Source of the DNA: a virus
Strand: one strand, 5' to 3'
IMG/VR virus record: IMGVR_UViG_3300024346_000320
Location: 1 to 31,551 of that record
DNA: 31,551 nt
Shown here: piece after piece, positions 1-8,816 of the stretch
Layout of the letters: every line of letters begins with the position of its first letter
How positions within the stretch are numbered: position 1 is the first letter of the stretch
Translations under genes and position numbers: made by a program
The notes under the pieces: generated by a model
The model's database searches: none
What the model saw: only the letters and a program-made list of their open reading frames with translations
Told to the model about the DNA's origin: nothing

Positions 1-2
1 TT

Positions 3-3000
3 TCAGTTAGAGAAAATAGATTCCAATCAAATCATTTAGAAAACTCTGGATGGCATTTTTCGTTTTTTGTGTCACCTGAAGAAATTCAACATAAAATACA
101 AACATACGCTCATCAAGAATATAATATTCCTGAAATTGTTAACATAGAAACGATTAAATCTAAAATTTATAACGGTTTGGATGTATTAAACAGACCTGAC
201 GTTATAATAAAAAAATTGAACAAAATTAGTGAAGATTTCCCAATAGAATTTTACAGACACGAAATATTTTTTAGAAACACTTTTGATAGACTTTATTTAA
301 AACCTGAAACCAAAAGAAGACGAAATGGTTCAATGCAAATACCTTTAGAAATTGAAAACCTACAACTAACGGTTGCGAATCATCAACCTAAAATTATTGT
401 TGAGATTGGAACTGCAAACGGAGGAACATTAGCGAGATGGTTTGAAATTCCATCGTCAGAAATTATTATTAGTATTGATTATCCAATAGGTAATCACGGA
501 GGGCAAGGATTTGAGGAGAGAACTTATGTTATTTCTGACGCTTTGGAGCAAGCAAATTTAACTAATAAACAATTCTTTGCAATTAATGGAGATTCAAAAC
601 ATCCTTATTTAGTTGAACGGTTAAGAGAGATTTTAGACGGAAAGAAAATTGATTTCTTATTTATTGATGGTGACCATACCTACGAAGGTGTTAGAGGGGA
701 TTTTGATATATATGAACAATTCTTAAATGAAAATTCTATTGTTGGATTTCACGATATACTTGATAGTGAATTTCACTCAGAGTTTAATTGTTTTGTTTCA
801 ATATTATGGTCGGAACTTAAACAAAAATACGAGAGTGTAGAATTTATGTATCCTCAATTATTAGACAAAAATATTTTAGAACTTTTTTATAATATGTCGT
901 ACCACAAAGGAGGTTTTGGGGGTATAGGTTATATTAACCACTCAAAAAAAAAAGTTCAATCTAAAAACATTTCTTTAGTTGTTCCAATTTATAATAATGT
1001 TGAAGACACAATAACAAATGTTAAAACAACTTTATTAACATCAAATCATATTGATGAGGTTATATTATATTCTAATGGTACAGATAATCAGGGAAATCAA
1101 AAATTAAAATTATTTGCTGAGTCCACTCCAATTATTAAATTAATTATTGTTGATGAGGCTATTGGTTTTGTAAAGGCAGTTAACGAATCATTTAAACTTT
1201 GTAAAAACGAATATATGCTTTGTTTAAATAGTGATGCGGTATTATATGATAATTGGGAAGAACAATTACTTAAATTATGTGAAAATGAAAAGAATGGGTT
1301 AATTGGACCGGTACTATGTGATGAGTTTATATTAGGTTGTTGTTTTATTGCAAAAAAATCCGTTTTAAATAAAATTGGGTTATTAAATGAGGGTTATGGT
1401 TTAGGTTATTGTGATGATGAAGATATATCTATTAGAGTTACATCTAATGGGTATGATTTAGGATATAGTTGTACTAAAACTGGATTTAATTGGGATGACC
1501 AATTTGTTAATTTTCCAATTATTCATCAACAAGGAAAATCATTTGGTTTAATTGATGGTGATTTTGTGTCTAAACAATTAAATTTAAACCAATTAAAAAT
1601 GAAAAAATGGAAGGAAGACACTAATAAAGTTGTTGTTTTAAAAGATTTAAGTTATGATGATGTAAAATCTTTATTAAACGAGGAAGAAGTTTTTGTTGTT
1701 ATTAATAAATCCGGAGATAATTTTGAAAAAATTAGATATGATGAGGATATTGTTAGATTATCTCATATTTTTGAATGTACAAACGATATGGTTATTGAGG
1801 ATATAATTACCTCAACAACAAAAGGAAAAGAAGTTGAGTTTAGAAAAAATGAAGAAATTAAACAAATAAATAACACAGTAATGACAAGAATTGATATTAT
1901 AAATTTATTAATTAGTAAACATAATTATAAAACCTATTTAGAAATTGGTGTTAGGAATCCAGATGATTGTCTTAACCATATTAAATGTGAATTAAAACAC
2001 GGGGTTGACCCTGGTGTAGAGGGTGACTATCCGGTAACTTTTAATATGACCTCTGATGAATTTTTCGAGATTAATACCTCAACCTACGATATCATATTCA
2101 TAGACGGGTTACATATTGATGAACAAGTTGAAAGGGATATTATTAATAGTTTAAAATTTTTAAGTGGAAATGGGACTATTCTTTTACACGATTGCAACCC
2201 CCCTGAAATATCTTATGGTAGAGAAGATTTTTATGATTACTCAACACCGGCTGGTATGGCTTGGAATGGTACTGTGTGGAAAGCAATTGTTAAAGTTAGA
2301 AGTGAAATTAATAATATATATACAAGTGTTGTTGATATTGATTGGGGTGTTGGGGTTATTCAAAAATCTAAAACACCAAATATGATTGTTAATGATAATA
2401 TGTACTATTCATATACTAAATTTGCCCAAAATAGAAAAAATTATCTAAATTTAATTTCAACTGATGAGTTTATTCAGAAATATATAAATGAAGATATTGA
2501 TAAAAAAAAAGCATTAACGTGGTTAGCTAAATATGACGATTATGCGTCAATGGGTATTTTATCTCAAAAAATACTTGGGAATTTAAAAACAACTAATGCT
2601 TCTTGTAAAGAAATTATTGGGGTTACTGAAACCAAAAATGAGTTAATCCACAATTTAATTAAAAAACCAATTAATCACGATTTGGGTATAATGTTTGCAT
2701 ATCCTGATATGGTTGGGGAATTAAAAGAATTTAAAATCAAAGTGGTTTATACCGGAGTTGATACCACAGGTGGTTATAGTCGATTTGTTGAAAAATCTAA
2801 AGAAATTGATTACATCCTAACACCATCCAATCTATCAAAAGATAGGATGATTAAAATGGGTGTGACAAAACCAATCTTTGTATTTCCTCACGGAATAGAA
2901 AAAAATGAATTCACATACAAACCAAGAGTAATGGGTGATAAGTTTAAATTCTTATATGTTGGTGAATGTAGTGATAGAAAAGGTATTTTCCACTTATTAA

Positions 3001-4265
3001 GAGCGTTTACTGAACTATATAAAAATAACCCAAATGTTGAATTACATTTAAAATCAAATACCGCAATGTTGTTCTATGGTGGTAATGAAGTTCAAAAATA
3101 TGTTGATGAGAACTCAAATATATTTTGGGATAAATCCGATGTTGGTCACGAAAAAACTTTAGAGTTATACAATGAATGCCACGTCTACGTTTACCCATCA
3201 AGAGCAGACACTTTTGGTATGACAGTATTAGAAGCAATGGGTTGTGGGTTACCGGTTATTTCAACATCAGAGCCGGGGTCAACAGAATTAGTTAAAGGGA
3301 TGTATTTTGAAATACCAACAAAAGAAATTCCTGTTATTGGTCATCCTTGGATGACTGGGAATTGGGGTGAACCAAACTTTGAAATGTTAAAACTTCAAAT
3401 GAAAACTATTCAAGAAAATTATGATTCATTAACAAATCCTCAAAAATTACAACAAATCTCAGAGTTTGTTAATGAAAATTATTGTTGGGAAAAAATAACT
3501 GAAAATTTTGAGAATAATATATTACCAAAACTAACTAAAGAGGTTAAAATTGTTACATTATTAACATCATATAAAAGACCTCATCATATTAAAAATATAA
3601 TTAATTGTCTTAAAGATATTAGAGAAAATGGTTATTCAAATGATGTGTATATTGTTGACAATACTAATGATGATTCAAAAGACGAGGTTACAAAAGTTAT
3701 TAATGAAAACATTGATGATAAATTCACTTTATATTCGTCAAGTTTTAATTTAGGTCAACGAGGTGCCCTTCTTCAGATGTTAGATGATATTAACATTGAT
3801 GATTATGATTTCATTCAATTCACTGACCAAGATAATTTATTATTGGAACCTTTGAGTACCTATTGTAATATTTTAAATGAGAATCCGGACATATTTTTTG
3901 CAACCGGTTATATGAGTAAAGAACACGGAGAACTTGGGTGGAAAAATACAAGGTTTGGTAATTTATGTGAAAAACGTTCATTAAGAGCGGGACATATGTT
4001 TATGAGGGTAAGTGATTTAAAAAATATGTTACCAATTCATTTAGATAGTCAATACGGACAACCACATAACTCATCTTGGTATGCGGGATTAGATTGGGAA
4101 GTTTCATATTGGAACCCAATGTCTCCGGGAAAAAGAACTAATGAAAATTTTGTATTATGTGTTCCGGGTGGTGTTTTACATAAAGGTGTTGATAGCACAT
4201 TCTATGAGTGGGATGTTGACGCCAATGAATATACTTTAGAAGAGTTGATAAAATTAAGGAATTAA
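3..4265 (+). CDS. Giant multidomain glycosyltransferase/methyltransferase protein (5' end outside window)
   Basis: The reading frame is open to the left edge, so the gene is partial. Residues are counted here from the GTG at 69, which is not the true start: codons before it encode GWHFSFF, and AHQEYN follows at residues 14-19, together resembling the C-terminal end of GT17 N-acetylglucosaminyltransferases. Next come a SAM-dependent methyltransferase resembling the CmcI/Methyltransf_24 group (about 86-292; VEIGTANGGT, FLFIDGDHTYEG, GFHDI), a GT2 domain (300-500; SLVVPIYNN, NSD at 387-389), a second methyltransferase (604-765; YLEIGVR, IIFIDGLHIDEQ, LLHDCNPP), a GT4-like domain (about 855-1150; FPHGIE, YVGECSDRKG, TFGMTVLEAMGCGLPV) and a second GT2 domain (1158-1380; LLTSYKRP, DQD at 1253-1255). 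Residues 500-600 and 766-850 are unassigned. No signal peptide or membrane segment is visible in this part. The protein probably assembles and methylates a glycan on virion proteins or a host surface. The domains are clear; the substrate is inference. Confidence 0.88.
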   Translation, partial: SVRENRFQSNHLENSGWHFSFFVSPEEIQHKIQTYAHQEYNIPEIVNIETIKSKIYNGLDVLNRPDVIIKKLNKISEDFPIEFYRHEIFFRNTFDRLYLKPETKRRRNGSMQIPLEIENLQLTVANHQPKIIVEIGTANGGTLARWFEIPSSEIIISIDYPIGNHGGQGFEERTYVISDALEQANLTNKQFFAINGDSKHPYLVERLREILDGKKIDFLFIDGDHTYEGVRGDFDIYEQFLNENSIVGFHDILDSEFHSEFNCFVSILWSELKQKYESVEFMYPQLLDKNILELFYNMSYHKGGFGGIGYINHSKKKVQSKNISLVVPIYNNVEDTITNVKTTLLTSNHIDEVILYSNGTDNQGNQKLKLFAESTPIIKLIIVDEAIGFVKAVNESFKLCKNEYMLCLNSDAVLYDNWEEQLLKLCENEKNGLIGPVLCDEFILGCCFIAKKSVLNKIGLLNEGYGLGYCDDEDISIRVTSNGYDLGYSCTKTGFNWDDQFVNFPIIHQQGKSFGLIDGDFVSKQLNLNQLKMKKWKEDTNKVVVLKDLSYDDVKSLLNEEEVFVVINKSGDNFEKIRYDEDIVRLSHIFECTNDMVIEDIITSTTKGKEVEFRKNEEIKQINNTVMTRIDIINLLISKHNYKTYLEIGVRNPDDCLNHIKCELKHGVDPGVEGDYPVTFNMTSDEFFEINTSTYDIIFIDGLHIDEQVERDIINSLKFLSGNGTILLHDCNPPEISYGREDFYDYSTPAGMAWNGTVWKAIVKVRSEINNIYTSVVDIDWGVGVIQKSKTPNMIVNDNMYYSYTKFAQNRKNYLNLISTDEFIQKYINEDIDKKKALTWLAKYDDYASMGILSQKILGNLKTTNASCKEIIGVTETKNELIHNLIKKPINHDLGIMFAYPDMVGELKEFKIKVVYTGVDTTGGYSRFVEKSKEIDYILTPSNLSKDRMIKMGVTKPIFVFPHGIEKNEFTYKPRVMGDKFKFLYVGECSDRKGIFHLLRAFTELYKNNPNVELHLKSNTAMLFYGGNEVQKYVDENSNIFWDKSDVGHEKTLELYNECHVYVYPSRADTFGMTVLEAMGCGLPVISTSEPGSTELVKGMYFEIPTKEIPVIGHPWMTGNWGEPNFEMLKLQMKTIQENYDSLTNPQKLQQISEFVNENYCWEKITENFENNILPKLTKEVKIVTLLTSYKRPHHIKNIINCLKDIRENGYSNDVYIVDNTNDDSKDEVTKVINENIDDKFTLYSSSFNLGQRGALLQMLDDINIDDYDFIQFTDQDNLLLEPLSTYCNILNENPDIFFATGYMSKEHGELGWKNTRFGNLCEKRSLRAGHMFMRVSDLKNMLPIHLDSQYGQPHNSSWYAGLDWEVSYWNPMSPGKRTNENFVLCVPGGVLHKGVDSTFYEWDVDANEYTLEELIKLRN

Positions 4266-4450
4266 TTTTTAGGTAAAAGATTATTTTCTCGTTTACCTAA
4301 ATTTTCATATATCCTTAGAAGTTTTAAGGATTCGTAATAGTTTTTTTCTAACCTATCAAGTTCTTTTTCAGGAACACCTTTGTCACAAGCTTTTTCATAA
4401 GCATCTTTAGCTTCTGTAACAACATTTGATATTGTATTAATAAGTTTCAT
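4262..4450 (-). CDS. Small hypothetical helical protein (62 aa)
   Basis: I do not recognise this protein. It is short, charged and alanine/leucine-rich, with a likely amphipathic helix or coiled coil (VTEAKDAYEKACDKG, then LDRLEKNYYESLKLLRIYENL). There is no signal peptide and no membrane segment. The start chosen is the ATG at 4450. An in-frame ATG at 4477 would add nine residues (MVSWLIFID), but the octamer TATTTATA lies three bases before the inner ATG, the same arrangement as before the gp25-like gene at 30641. The stop (TAA, 4264-4262) overlaps the TAA of the giant gene, so the two genes converge with a four-base overlap. It shares a divergent promoter region with the fibre cluster at 4554. 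It could be a small regulator or accessory protein; nothing in the sequence decides this. Confidence 0.6.
   Translation of the reverse strand: MKLINTISNVVTEAKDAYEKACDKGVPEKELDRLEKNYYESLKLLRIYENLGKRENNLLPKN
4268..4305 (+). terminator. Candidate terminator of the giant glycosyltransferase gene
   Basis: A perfect 10-bp inverted repeat has its left arm TTTAGGTAAA at 4268-4277 and its right arm at 4292-4301, with a 14-base loop and TTTT straight after it on the plus strand. It begins three bases after the stop codon of the giant gene. It lies inside the last codons of the opposing small gene, because the two genes leave no intergenic space. The stem is AT-rich and the U-run short, so termination may be weak. 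Confidence 0.45.
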
Positions 4451-4453
4451 ATC

Positions 4454-4461
4454 TATAAATA
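4454..4461 (-). promoter_or_regulatory. TATTTATA motif before the small gene
   Basis: The octamer TATTTATA reads on the minus strand and is followed by GAT and then the ATG at 4450. The same octamer with a three-base spacer precedes the gene at 30641, and with a four-base spacer the gene at 8817. It may be a phage promoter core, giving a nearly leaderless transcript, or an AU-rich translation start element. I see no clear -35-type partner. Confidence 0.35.
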
Positions 4462-4526
4462 TCAACCAACTCACCATTTATTAACAACAAATGTCAATTA
4501 TATTTTAATAAAATCAAACTTTAGAT

Positions 4527-4534
4527 TATTTATA
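4527..4534 (+). promoter_or_regulatory. TATTTATA motif before the plus-strand fibre cluster
   Basis: The octamer TATTTATA, followed by G, lies 19 bases before the ATG at 4554, in a 103-base noncoding gap between two divergent genes. With the minus-strand copy at 4454-4461 it makes this gap a likely divergent promoter region. No Shine-Dalgarno sequence lies between the motif and the start; the leader is AT-rich, ending CATATAATG. Confidence 0.4.
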
Positions 4535-4553
4535 GTAAAATAAAATTCATATA

Positions 4554-5216
4554 ATGGCACAAATATATTATTTTAATCCGTGTTGCGGAGGTTTAGAACC
4601 ATTTGGGATTCCAAATAATTCAAAACCATTCACACTTTTCCCTGGTTTTACCGATACTGTAGGAACTCAGTATGGTTTAGTCATCGGTTCATATTCAGGA
4701 TGTGTAACATATAGTGGTAGTTCAACAACAAATTTAGGATTTGAAATAAAAAACTACGGAGCCACTCTTCCAACATTTTCATCATATGATTGTGATGTTT
4801 GTTTAGAATATATTTATCCTTGTGATGAACCACCTGTTATCACAACACCAACAATTATTGGGTATAAAAACGAATGTGGAATTATAACAATTTTACCAAT
4901 GGGTGTAGTATGTAAAATATCTAACCCAACATCGTATGATGCTCAAGATGGTGAAGTTTCTGTATCAATAACTGGAGGGACCGCTCCATACACTGTTACT
5001 TGGTTGAATAATGGAAATGTCTCACCAGCATTAAATGGTATAGGTATAGGCTCATACACAGCAACTACTGTAGATTATTGGGGAGATTATACTGCGACAA
5101 CAGTTTGTTACCTTGATGTTGAAAAAAATTGTTCATTTAATGCAACTATTGTGGAACAAGATATTAATAATTGTTTACCAACCGCTATGTCCGGATACAC
5201 ATTTGATTTAACATAA
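4554..5216 (+). CDS. Fibre/adhesin-like protein with one SprB-type repeat (220 aa)
   Basis: This is the first gene of the plus-strand fibre cluster. Residues about 122-187 form a SprB-type repeat, with DGEVSVSITGGTAPYTVTW, a short loop, then GIGIGSYTATTVDYWGDYT. The same fold family is found in Bacteroidota surface adhesins. The first 120 residues are unassigned and cysteine-rich (NPCCGG near the start, CDVC at 80-83). There is no signal peptide, as expected for a virion protein assembled in the cytoplasm. It ends seven bases before the next gene. A role as a tail-fibre or fibre-tip component is inferred from the repeat and the neighbours. It could also be a head decoration protein, as such Ig-like repeats occur on both parts of virions. 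Confidence 0.72.
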   Translation: MAQIYYFNPCCGGLEPFGIPNNSKPFTLFPGFTDTVGTQYGLVIGSYSGCVTYSGSSTTNLGFEIKNYGATLPTFSSYDCDVCLEYIYPCDEPPVITTPTIIGYKNECGIITILPMGVVCKISNPTSYDAQDGEVSVSITGGTAPYTVTWLNNGNVSPALNGIGIGSYTATTVDYWGDYTATTVCYLDVEKNCSFNATIVEQDINNCLPTAMSGYTFDLT

Positions 5217-5223
5217 AAAACAT

Positions 5224-7488
5224 ATGCCAGCAACATTTTCAGCATCAACCTGTATATCCACTAATAATACTTCACCGGGACCATTTAATATCTATTTGGA
5301 TAATAGTTATTCAACACCATTTTCTTCAGCAACACTTAATCAATTAATTAATTGCCCCTTTGTTATTGTAGTTCCAACAGGGACAACAACCTTATATTTT
5401 AAAGATACTATTAAAAATTTTTGTTTTACTACATCAATTCAAGATAATAACATATGTAGTAATTGTAAGTTAGGATTATCAAATTATTCTGCAACAACTA
5501 CATCAAGATTATATTGTGGATTTTTAACCGGGTCTTGTCAAAATATTACAGATTACGTTATTCATTGGTATGGTCCAAACGATACAACAACATTAGTAAA
5601 AAGAACCGGATTTGGTTCAGTTTTTTCAGGAGAATATGATATTCAACACCCATTTTTAGGAACATCCTCAATACCTTTATCTGAGGGTATTTATACTCCT
5701 GTCATTCAAAAAGTAATTGTAAGTGGGTTAACTTTTTCAAATACAGGTGGAACAGGTAATGTGTTATTTAGTGGTAGTTGTTTACCAACAACAACCATAC
5801 AACCATTAACTTGTTTAAATAATACTAACACAAACACCAAATATTGGTTAAGTGGTTATAACCATAACCTTAATTTTAATTCAGTCAGTCAAGGAACCCC
5901 TCAACCGGTTTCTGCAACATATGTAATATCCGCAAATACAAAATTTATGGCTTGGAGATTTAAAGGTAATTCAGTTCCTGACACATTTAAATTATCATTT
6001 AGTGGTAGTAATTATGGTGGTAATATAATTGGGTTAGAAAATTACGTAATTGGGTTAAATGGAAATACAAATTCATTTACACCATCTTTAATTTCTAAAT
6101 CATCAATAACAACAAATTATTTTACAAAAATAACTTGTTTAACAGGTTTAACAGTAAATAATGGTGATAAAATCAAAATAGATATAATACCTGCAACTTC
6201 AAACACTGATTGGGACTTATTTATAACGTGTTTAGATAGTTATAATTGTAATAGTTGTGCGTATACTAATCCATATAAAATTATTGGTTCAACCATAACA
6301 GGAATTACAGGTAATTGTCAAACGTATGTACAATTCTCAGTATCAGGTTGTTCTTTAAATTCTCTACATAATGAAGATTATTTTAAATACTACAATTTCC
6401 CATCTAATGAGGGGTATTTACCATACCAAACCACCAATGCGGTGCTAAGCCCAAATAGTAATACAAATCAATGGTTAGATATTGAGAACACAAACTCAAA
6501 TAATCAAATGCTTTATAAAAGTAACCCTCTTTTTTATTTTAATAGTAAATCTTGTTATTTTGCATCTCTTGCAATTCCTGGAGGTGGTACTACTTCGTGT
6601 CAGTCCGATACAAATGATACAACTTATAATAAAAAACAATTAACTGATGGTACTAATAGAGGAGTTTTTGGTATTACAGGTTCATCAACGGTAATATCAA
6701 CATATTACAATTCTTGGACAAATATTATTAACTATTCTAACTTACAAGGTGGAAGTTCTAATAATACAAATTTAGGGTATTATCGATATTTTTATATGAG
6801 TTTACCTAAACCTATTCATCCCCATAATTGTGGTGATAGTAGTGGAAGAGTTCAAATCCAAATTCATCCAACATCAACAGTATTGACCGGTATAACGTCA
6901 AGTGGTAATTACTTTTTTAATCTCACCGCAAATACTATAACAACCGGTTATACTATTTCTAGTTGTGATATTGATTGTTCATCAAAAATTAATAGTTTAT
7001 TAAGTGTTAACAGCGCGTCAACCGGAACAACAACTCTTTATAATCAATATTTCTCCGCCAACACAAGTTTTGGGTGGTATGGTATATATTATTCTAACCC
7101 ATTTGAACAACTAACGATTTTAACCGCCAGCACACAAACTATGTCGGCACAAACAATTTATTTAAGTGTTGATACTAATCAATGGTCAACAAATACATAC
7201 CCATATTCAGGAACATCACCATCAATAATACCATCATTTTCCGGTACTATATGTAACTATAAAAATCTTGGTATTAGTACACCTATTTGGGGGTCTTCTT
7301 ATAATACCTCATATCTTTGTTATTACACAATAAGACTACCTAACTCCGCAGATACCCGTAGTTTTGAAATATGGTCAGCACCTATAGTCAATTATAGTGC
7401 TAACACAAATTTTAATAACGCAATTTTAGCATACAGATATTCAGGTGGAAATGTCACATATTCATCATCAACATATATAATCGGATAA
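5224..7488 (+). CDS. Large Ser/Thr/Asn-rich virion protein, unassigned (754 aa)
   Basis: I do not recognise a family for the whole protein. The first 75 residues (NNTSPGPFNIYL, then VVPTGTTTLYF and a Cys at 67) match the N-terminus of the next gene product, pointing to a shared attachment or folding module. The remainder is dominated by Thr, Ser, Asn, Gly and Tyr, with beta-strand-like patterning and scattered cysteines (NCNSCAY near 345, SSCDIDCSS near 575). There are no membrane segments, no signal peptide and no enzymatic motifs. The composition is typical of trimeric phage fibres and of secreted beta-rich adhesins. It starts seven bases after the preceding gene and ends two bases before the next. 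The short leader AAAAAACATATG resembles the one before the gene at 11259. Confidence 0.65.
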   Translation: MPATFSASTCISTNNTSPGPFNIYLDNSYSTPFSSATLNQLINCPFVIVVPTGTTTLYFKDTIKNFCFTTSIQDNNICSNCKLGLSNYSATTTSRLYCGFLTGSCQNITDYVIHWYGPNDTTTLVKRTGFGSVFSGEYDIQHPFLGTSSIPLSEGIYTPVIQKVIVSGLTFSNTGGTGNVLFSGSCLPTTTIQPLTCLNNTNTNTKYWLSGYNHNLNFNSVSQGTPQPVSATYVISANTKFMAWRFKGNSVPDTFKLSFSGSNYGGNIIGLENYVIGLNGNTNSFTPSLISKSSITTNYFTKITCLTGLTVNNGDKIKIDIIPATSNTDWDLFITCLDSYNCNSCAYTNPYKIIGSTITGITGNCQTYVQFSVSGCSLNSLHNEDYFKYYNFPSNEGYLPYQTTNAVLSPNSNTNQWLDIENTNSNNQMLYKSNPLFYFNSKSCYFASLAIPGGGTTSCQSDTNDTTYNKKQLTDGTNRGVFGITGSSTVISTYYNSWTNIINYSNLQGGSSNNTNLGYYRYFYMSLPKPIHPHNCGDSSGRVQIQIHPTSTVLTGITSSGNYFFNLTANTITTGYTISSCDIDCSSKINSLLSVNSASTGTTTLYNQYFSANTSFGWYGIYYSNPFEQLTILTASTQTMSAQTIYLSVDTNQWSTNTYPYSGTSPSIIPSFSGTICNYKNLGISTPIWGSSYNTSYLCYYTIRLPNSADTRSFEIWSAPIVNYSANTNFNNAILAYRYSGGNVTYSSSTYIIG

Positions 7489-7490
7489 TT

Positions 7491-8789
7491 ATGAATAAAT
7501 ATTATACAATAACACTGACACCGGGAACAACATCTCCAGGACCTTACACAATTTATCTTAACGGAAACCCACCGGCAGTAATCCCATTACTTTACCCTGA
7601 ACTAACACTTGCACAAAATATTGAAATAGAAATATTACTTGCTGGCGTAACAGTTGAGGTACCGGATAACACTACATCTATTGTTGTTTATAATACATAT
7701 TGTGGTAGTCCCTTATCTTTAATACCTCCAACAATATCAACATATTCTGATTTTTGTTTATCAGTATCGGCACCTAAAAAAGGGGGAACAAATGTAAGTA
7801 ACACCCATTTTATTTATAACGGATTAGATTCTAATAATAAACCAACTTGGATAGACGAAAATGAACTTAACCCAAACTCAACAATTAATTGGGTTGGAAA
7901 TCAGTGGTTATTATCTACAACAATATTTGGAAACTCAATATTTTCAACATCAGAATTAACATCATCAATAACATTCCCGAGTTCTTGGCAATGGACTAGT
8001 GCAGGACCGGGTAGTTTAATTTTAACATCAATTAATGCGATTGAAGGTAATTGTGGTATAGTAAGAAAACAATTATCTCCTGTTAGTGTGAATCAACCAA
8101 CGTGTTTATGTGATGGTAGTATTATTTTTAACGTTACTTTAGATAACCCCCCATTTAATTATTCAATTGATAATGGTGTGACTTATTCTTCATCACCAAT
8201 TTTTACAGAACTTTGTAGTGGAATTTATAGTATATCAGTAGTTGATTCATTGGGTGATGTTTATTCAAACTCAGTTACTTTAAATAATCCGGAACAATCC
8301 ATTACTTATGAGATTTCTTTAAATACAACAAATACCACACCGGTTATTAATAATGTGTCAATTGTAAATTCTTATGAGACAACTATAATAGTAAGCCCAC
8401 CACTACCTGATGGAGCAACAGTGGTATTTGATATAATACATAACAATAGTTTTTATTCATCACCAAATAGTGGAACATCAATATTAACTACATCAACAAT
8501 TTTATATAAAAATAATAGTCAAGTAATATTAACAAACACGTCAAACAGTAAAAATGAATCCATCAATACAAATGCAGGTTGTCAAAAAGAATATATTTAT
8601 CAATCAAACATTGATGACGTTTGGAGTTCATTAACAATAACTAATAACGATACAATTACAATTAGTACATCATCAAGAGTTGATAAAACAACATCGGGAG
8701 AATGTGTGGTTGGTTATAGTACAGATAGTTTCTCAATTAGTAATCCGGTTATTAGTGGATGTGATTGTTGTTCAATAAAAATTAACTAA
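7491..8789 (+). CDS. Fibre/adhesin-like protein with a SprB-like repeat (432 aa)
   Basis: The N-terminal 75 residues (GTTSPGPYTIYL, then VEVPDNTTSIVVYNTYC) are a paralogue of the N-terminus of the protein encoded just upstream. Residues about 200-267 form a SprB-like repeat: CLCDGSIIFNVTLDNPPFNY, then LCSGIYSISVVDSLG. Residues 268-400 are Thr/Ser/Asn-rich beta-type sequence, and the protein ends in a cysteine cluster (SGCDCCSIKIN). No signal peptide or membrane segment is present. It follows the previous gene after two bases, so the two are probably co-translated. A role as a second subunit of the same fibre is the simplest reading; the receptor or partner cannot be told from sequence. Confidence 0.68.
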   Translation: MNKYYTITLTPGTTSPGPYTIYLNGNPPAVIPLLYPELTLAQNIEIEILLAGVTVEVPDNTTSIVVYNTYCGSPLSLIPPTISTYSDFCLSVSAPKKGGTNVSNTHFIYNGLDSNNKPTWIDENELNPNSTINWVGNQWLLSTTIFGNSIFSTSELTSSITFPSSWQWTSAGPGSLILTSINAIEGNCGIVRKQLSPVSVNQPTCLCDGSIIFNVTLDNPPFNYSIDNGVTYSSSPIFTELCSGIYSISVVDSLGDVYSNSVTLNNPEQSITYEISLNTTNTTPVINNVSIVNSYETTIIVSPPLPDGATVVFDIIHNNSFYSSPNSGTSILTTSTILYKNNSQVILTNTSNSKNESINTNAGCQKEYIYQSNIDDVWSSLTITNNDTITISTSSRVDKTTSGECVVGYSTDSFSISNPVISGCDCCSIKIN

Positions 8790-8804
8790 TAATAAAACAC
8801 AGAA

Positions 8805-8812
8805 TATTTATA
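8805..8812 (+). promoter_or_regulatory. TATTTATA motif before the 8817 fibre gene
   Basis: The octamer TATTTATA is followed by CAAT and then the ATG at 8817. It lies in the 27-base gap after the 7491 gene, the largest gap inside the plus-strand cluster, so it may start a second transcript covering the 8817 fibre gene and the resolvase. The position so close to the ATG matches the copies before 4450 and 30641. Confidence 0.35.
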
Positions 8813-8816
8813 CAAT

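Noticed and set aside
4451-4477. Upstream ATG (4477) as the start of the small gene
   Set aside because: The ATG at 4450 has the TATTTATA-N3 arrangement seen at 30641. The longer form remains possible.
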